In this document: piece by piece, positions 6,993-7,211 of the stretch
Position numbering within the stretch: position 1 is the first letter of the stretch
Layout of the letters: every line of letters starts with the position of its first letter
Source of the DNA: Anaerolineae bacterium
GTDB lineage: Bacteria; Chloroflexota; Anaerolineae; 4572-78; J111
DNA: 7,211 bases
Assembly: GCA_023382535.1 (NCBI GenBank)
Contig: JAHDWA010000173.1
Span: 1 to 7,211, forward strand
Direction: 5' to 3'
Notes under the pieces: model-generated
Database searches by the model: none
The model's input: only the letters and a program-made list of their open reading frames with translations
Told to the model about the DNA's origin: nothing
Program-made: the position numbers and the translations under genes

Positions 6993-7014
6993 AAAGTACA
7001 CTGGATAGTACACT
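6982..7014 (+). repeat. Second, diverged forward heptad cluster at the four-helix gene stop
   Basis: Units GCAGACG (6982), GTAGAAA (6989) and GTACACT (6996) are contiguous, followed after five bases by another GTACACT (7008). GTAGAAA is identical to the last unit of the array at 6615-6621. AGTACACT recurs at a 12-bp interval. The cluster encodes the final Arg-Arg codons and the stop of the four-helix gene, then runs into the spacer. Confidence 0.6.
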
Positions 7015-7034
7015 CAAGCCTGTTTCTTCTCCCC

Positions 7035-7083
7035 TGTCTAGAGCCGAAGGCCCCCTATGGGCCGTCTACTGTCTACCGTCTAC
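7035..7083 (-). repeat. Inverted heptad array downstream of the four-helix gene
   Basis: On the - strand, three contiguous units GTAGACG, GTAGACA and GTAGACG occupy 7063-7083. A diverged unit (reverse complement of TGTCTAG, 7035-7041) sits before them. Bases 7062-7083 are the right arm of the 22-bp inverted repeat. The array ends 11 nt before the ATG of the next reading frame, so it abuts that gene's ribosome-binding region. Confidence 0.8.
7049..7063 (+). other. Small GC-rich hairpin next to the inverted array
   Basis: GGCCC (7049-7053) pairs with GGGCC (7059-7063) around a CCTAT loop. No T tract follows, so it is not a canonical intrinsic terminator. It overlaps the first bases of the right repeat arm, so it would compete with pairing between the two arms. 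Confidence 0.45.
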
Positions 7084-7094
7084 AGGTTTATAAC

Positions 7095-7211
7095 ATGCTC
7101 AAAGAACAAACCAAATCACCCTTTACCGTCACCTTCCACTCCCCCGCCGAACCCCGCGTTCCACCGGCGGCGGATATTTTAGAGGACCGCTGGCTGCACC
7201 AGCTCTTCTTA
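7095..7211 (+). CDS. Start of an unrecognised protein, cut by the window end
   Basis: From ATG 7095 the frame stays open for 39 codons to the window edge, beginning MLKEQTKSPFTVTFHSPAEP and continuing with a proline-rich stretch and a WLHQLF segment. The GC-rich third positions resemble the genuine genes of this window. Upstream, only AGG at 7084-7086 with 8-nt spacing could serve as a ribosome binding site. No family is recognised from so short a piece. It is likely but not certain to be a real gene. Confidence 0.5.
   Translation, partial: MLKEQTKSPFTVTFHSPAEPRVPPAADILEDRWLHQLFL

Larger units (their letters stand above)
6588..7083. repeat. Perfect 22-bp inverted repeat bracketing the four-helix gene
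   Basis: Bases 6588-6609 (units GTAGACG, GTAGACA, GTAGACG plus one G) are exactly complementary to 7062-7083, read in reverse, with no mismatch. The pair encloses 452 bp containing the four-helix-bundle gene. In RNA the ends could form a 22-bp duplex closing a loop around the gene. This could mark a mobile or intervening-sequence-like cassette, or simply two oppositely oriented members of a repeat family. No target-site duplication, transposase or other recombinase was recognised. Confidence 0.85.

Noticed and set aside
7049..7063. Intrinsic terminator after the four-helix gene
   Set aside because: The stem is only 5 bp and no T tract follows it.
6588..7083. CRISPR array or transposon with terminal repeats
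   Set aside because: The units are 7 bp and contiguous without spacers, so this is not CRISPR. No transposase and no target-site duplication were recognised, so it is not called an insertion sequence.

Overview
The window looks like a chromosomal stretch of a moderately GC-rich bacterium. It carries a gyrase A-type gene, a complete anti-sigma 'partner-switching' signalling operon, and a small lower-GC gene embedded in heptanucleotide repeats. The multi-GAF SpoIIE-type phosphatase, the GyrA sequence type and the repeat-littered spacers fit a Chloroflexota (Anaerolineae-like) genome. That assignment is inference, since no rRNA or other taxonomic marker is present. All supported genes are on the + strand.

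Layout. Positions 1-398 hold an AT-rich spacer with no convincing gene. It contains a good sigma70-type promoter (TTGCCA, 17 bp, TATAAT) whose -35 box lies in an imperfect palindrome, and a short direct repeat just before the ribosome binding site. Positions 399-2840 encode a GyrA-like topoisomerase II A subunit of 813 aa. It has an intact catalytic core but a degraded GyrA box. A second strong promoter (TTGTCC, 17 bp, TATAAT with extended -10) lies at 2854-2882.

That promoter opens an operon. It contains an RsbV-like STAS anti-anti-sigma factor (2936-3271), an RsbW-like serine kinase/anti-sigma factor (about 3353-3781), and a 937-aa sensor phosphatase with four GAF domains and a C-terminal SpoIIE/RsbU PP2C domain (3778-6591). 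The kinase and phosphatase genes overlap by 4 nt. Between the STAS and kinase genes lies a hairpin followed by a T tract, with a competing alternative hairpin, so the operon may be attenuated there. The expected circuit is as follows: the kinase phosphorylates the STAS protein, the GAF-regulated phosphatase reverses this, and the unphosphorylated STAS protein titrates the kinase away from a target. No sigma factor is present in the window, so the target must be elsewhere.

After the phosphatase gene, 6588-7083 forms a 496-bp unit. A perfect 22-bp inverted repeat, made of GTAGACR heptads, brackets a gene for a 120-aa four-helix-bundle (S23/IVP-family) protein. The stop codons of both the phosphatase gene and the four-helix gene fall inside heptad units. 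The organisation resembles 23S rRNA intervening sequences, which also carry this protein family between complementary ends, but here it sits between protein genes. This is the most unusual structure in the window. The window closes with the first 39 codons of an unrecognised reading frame starting at 7095.
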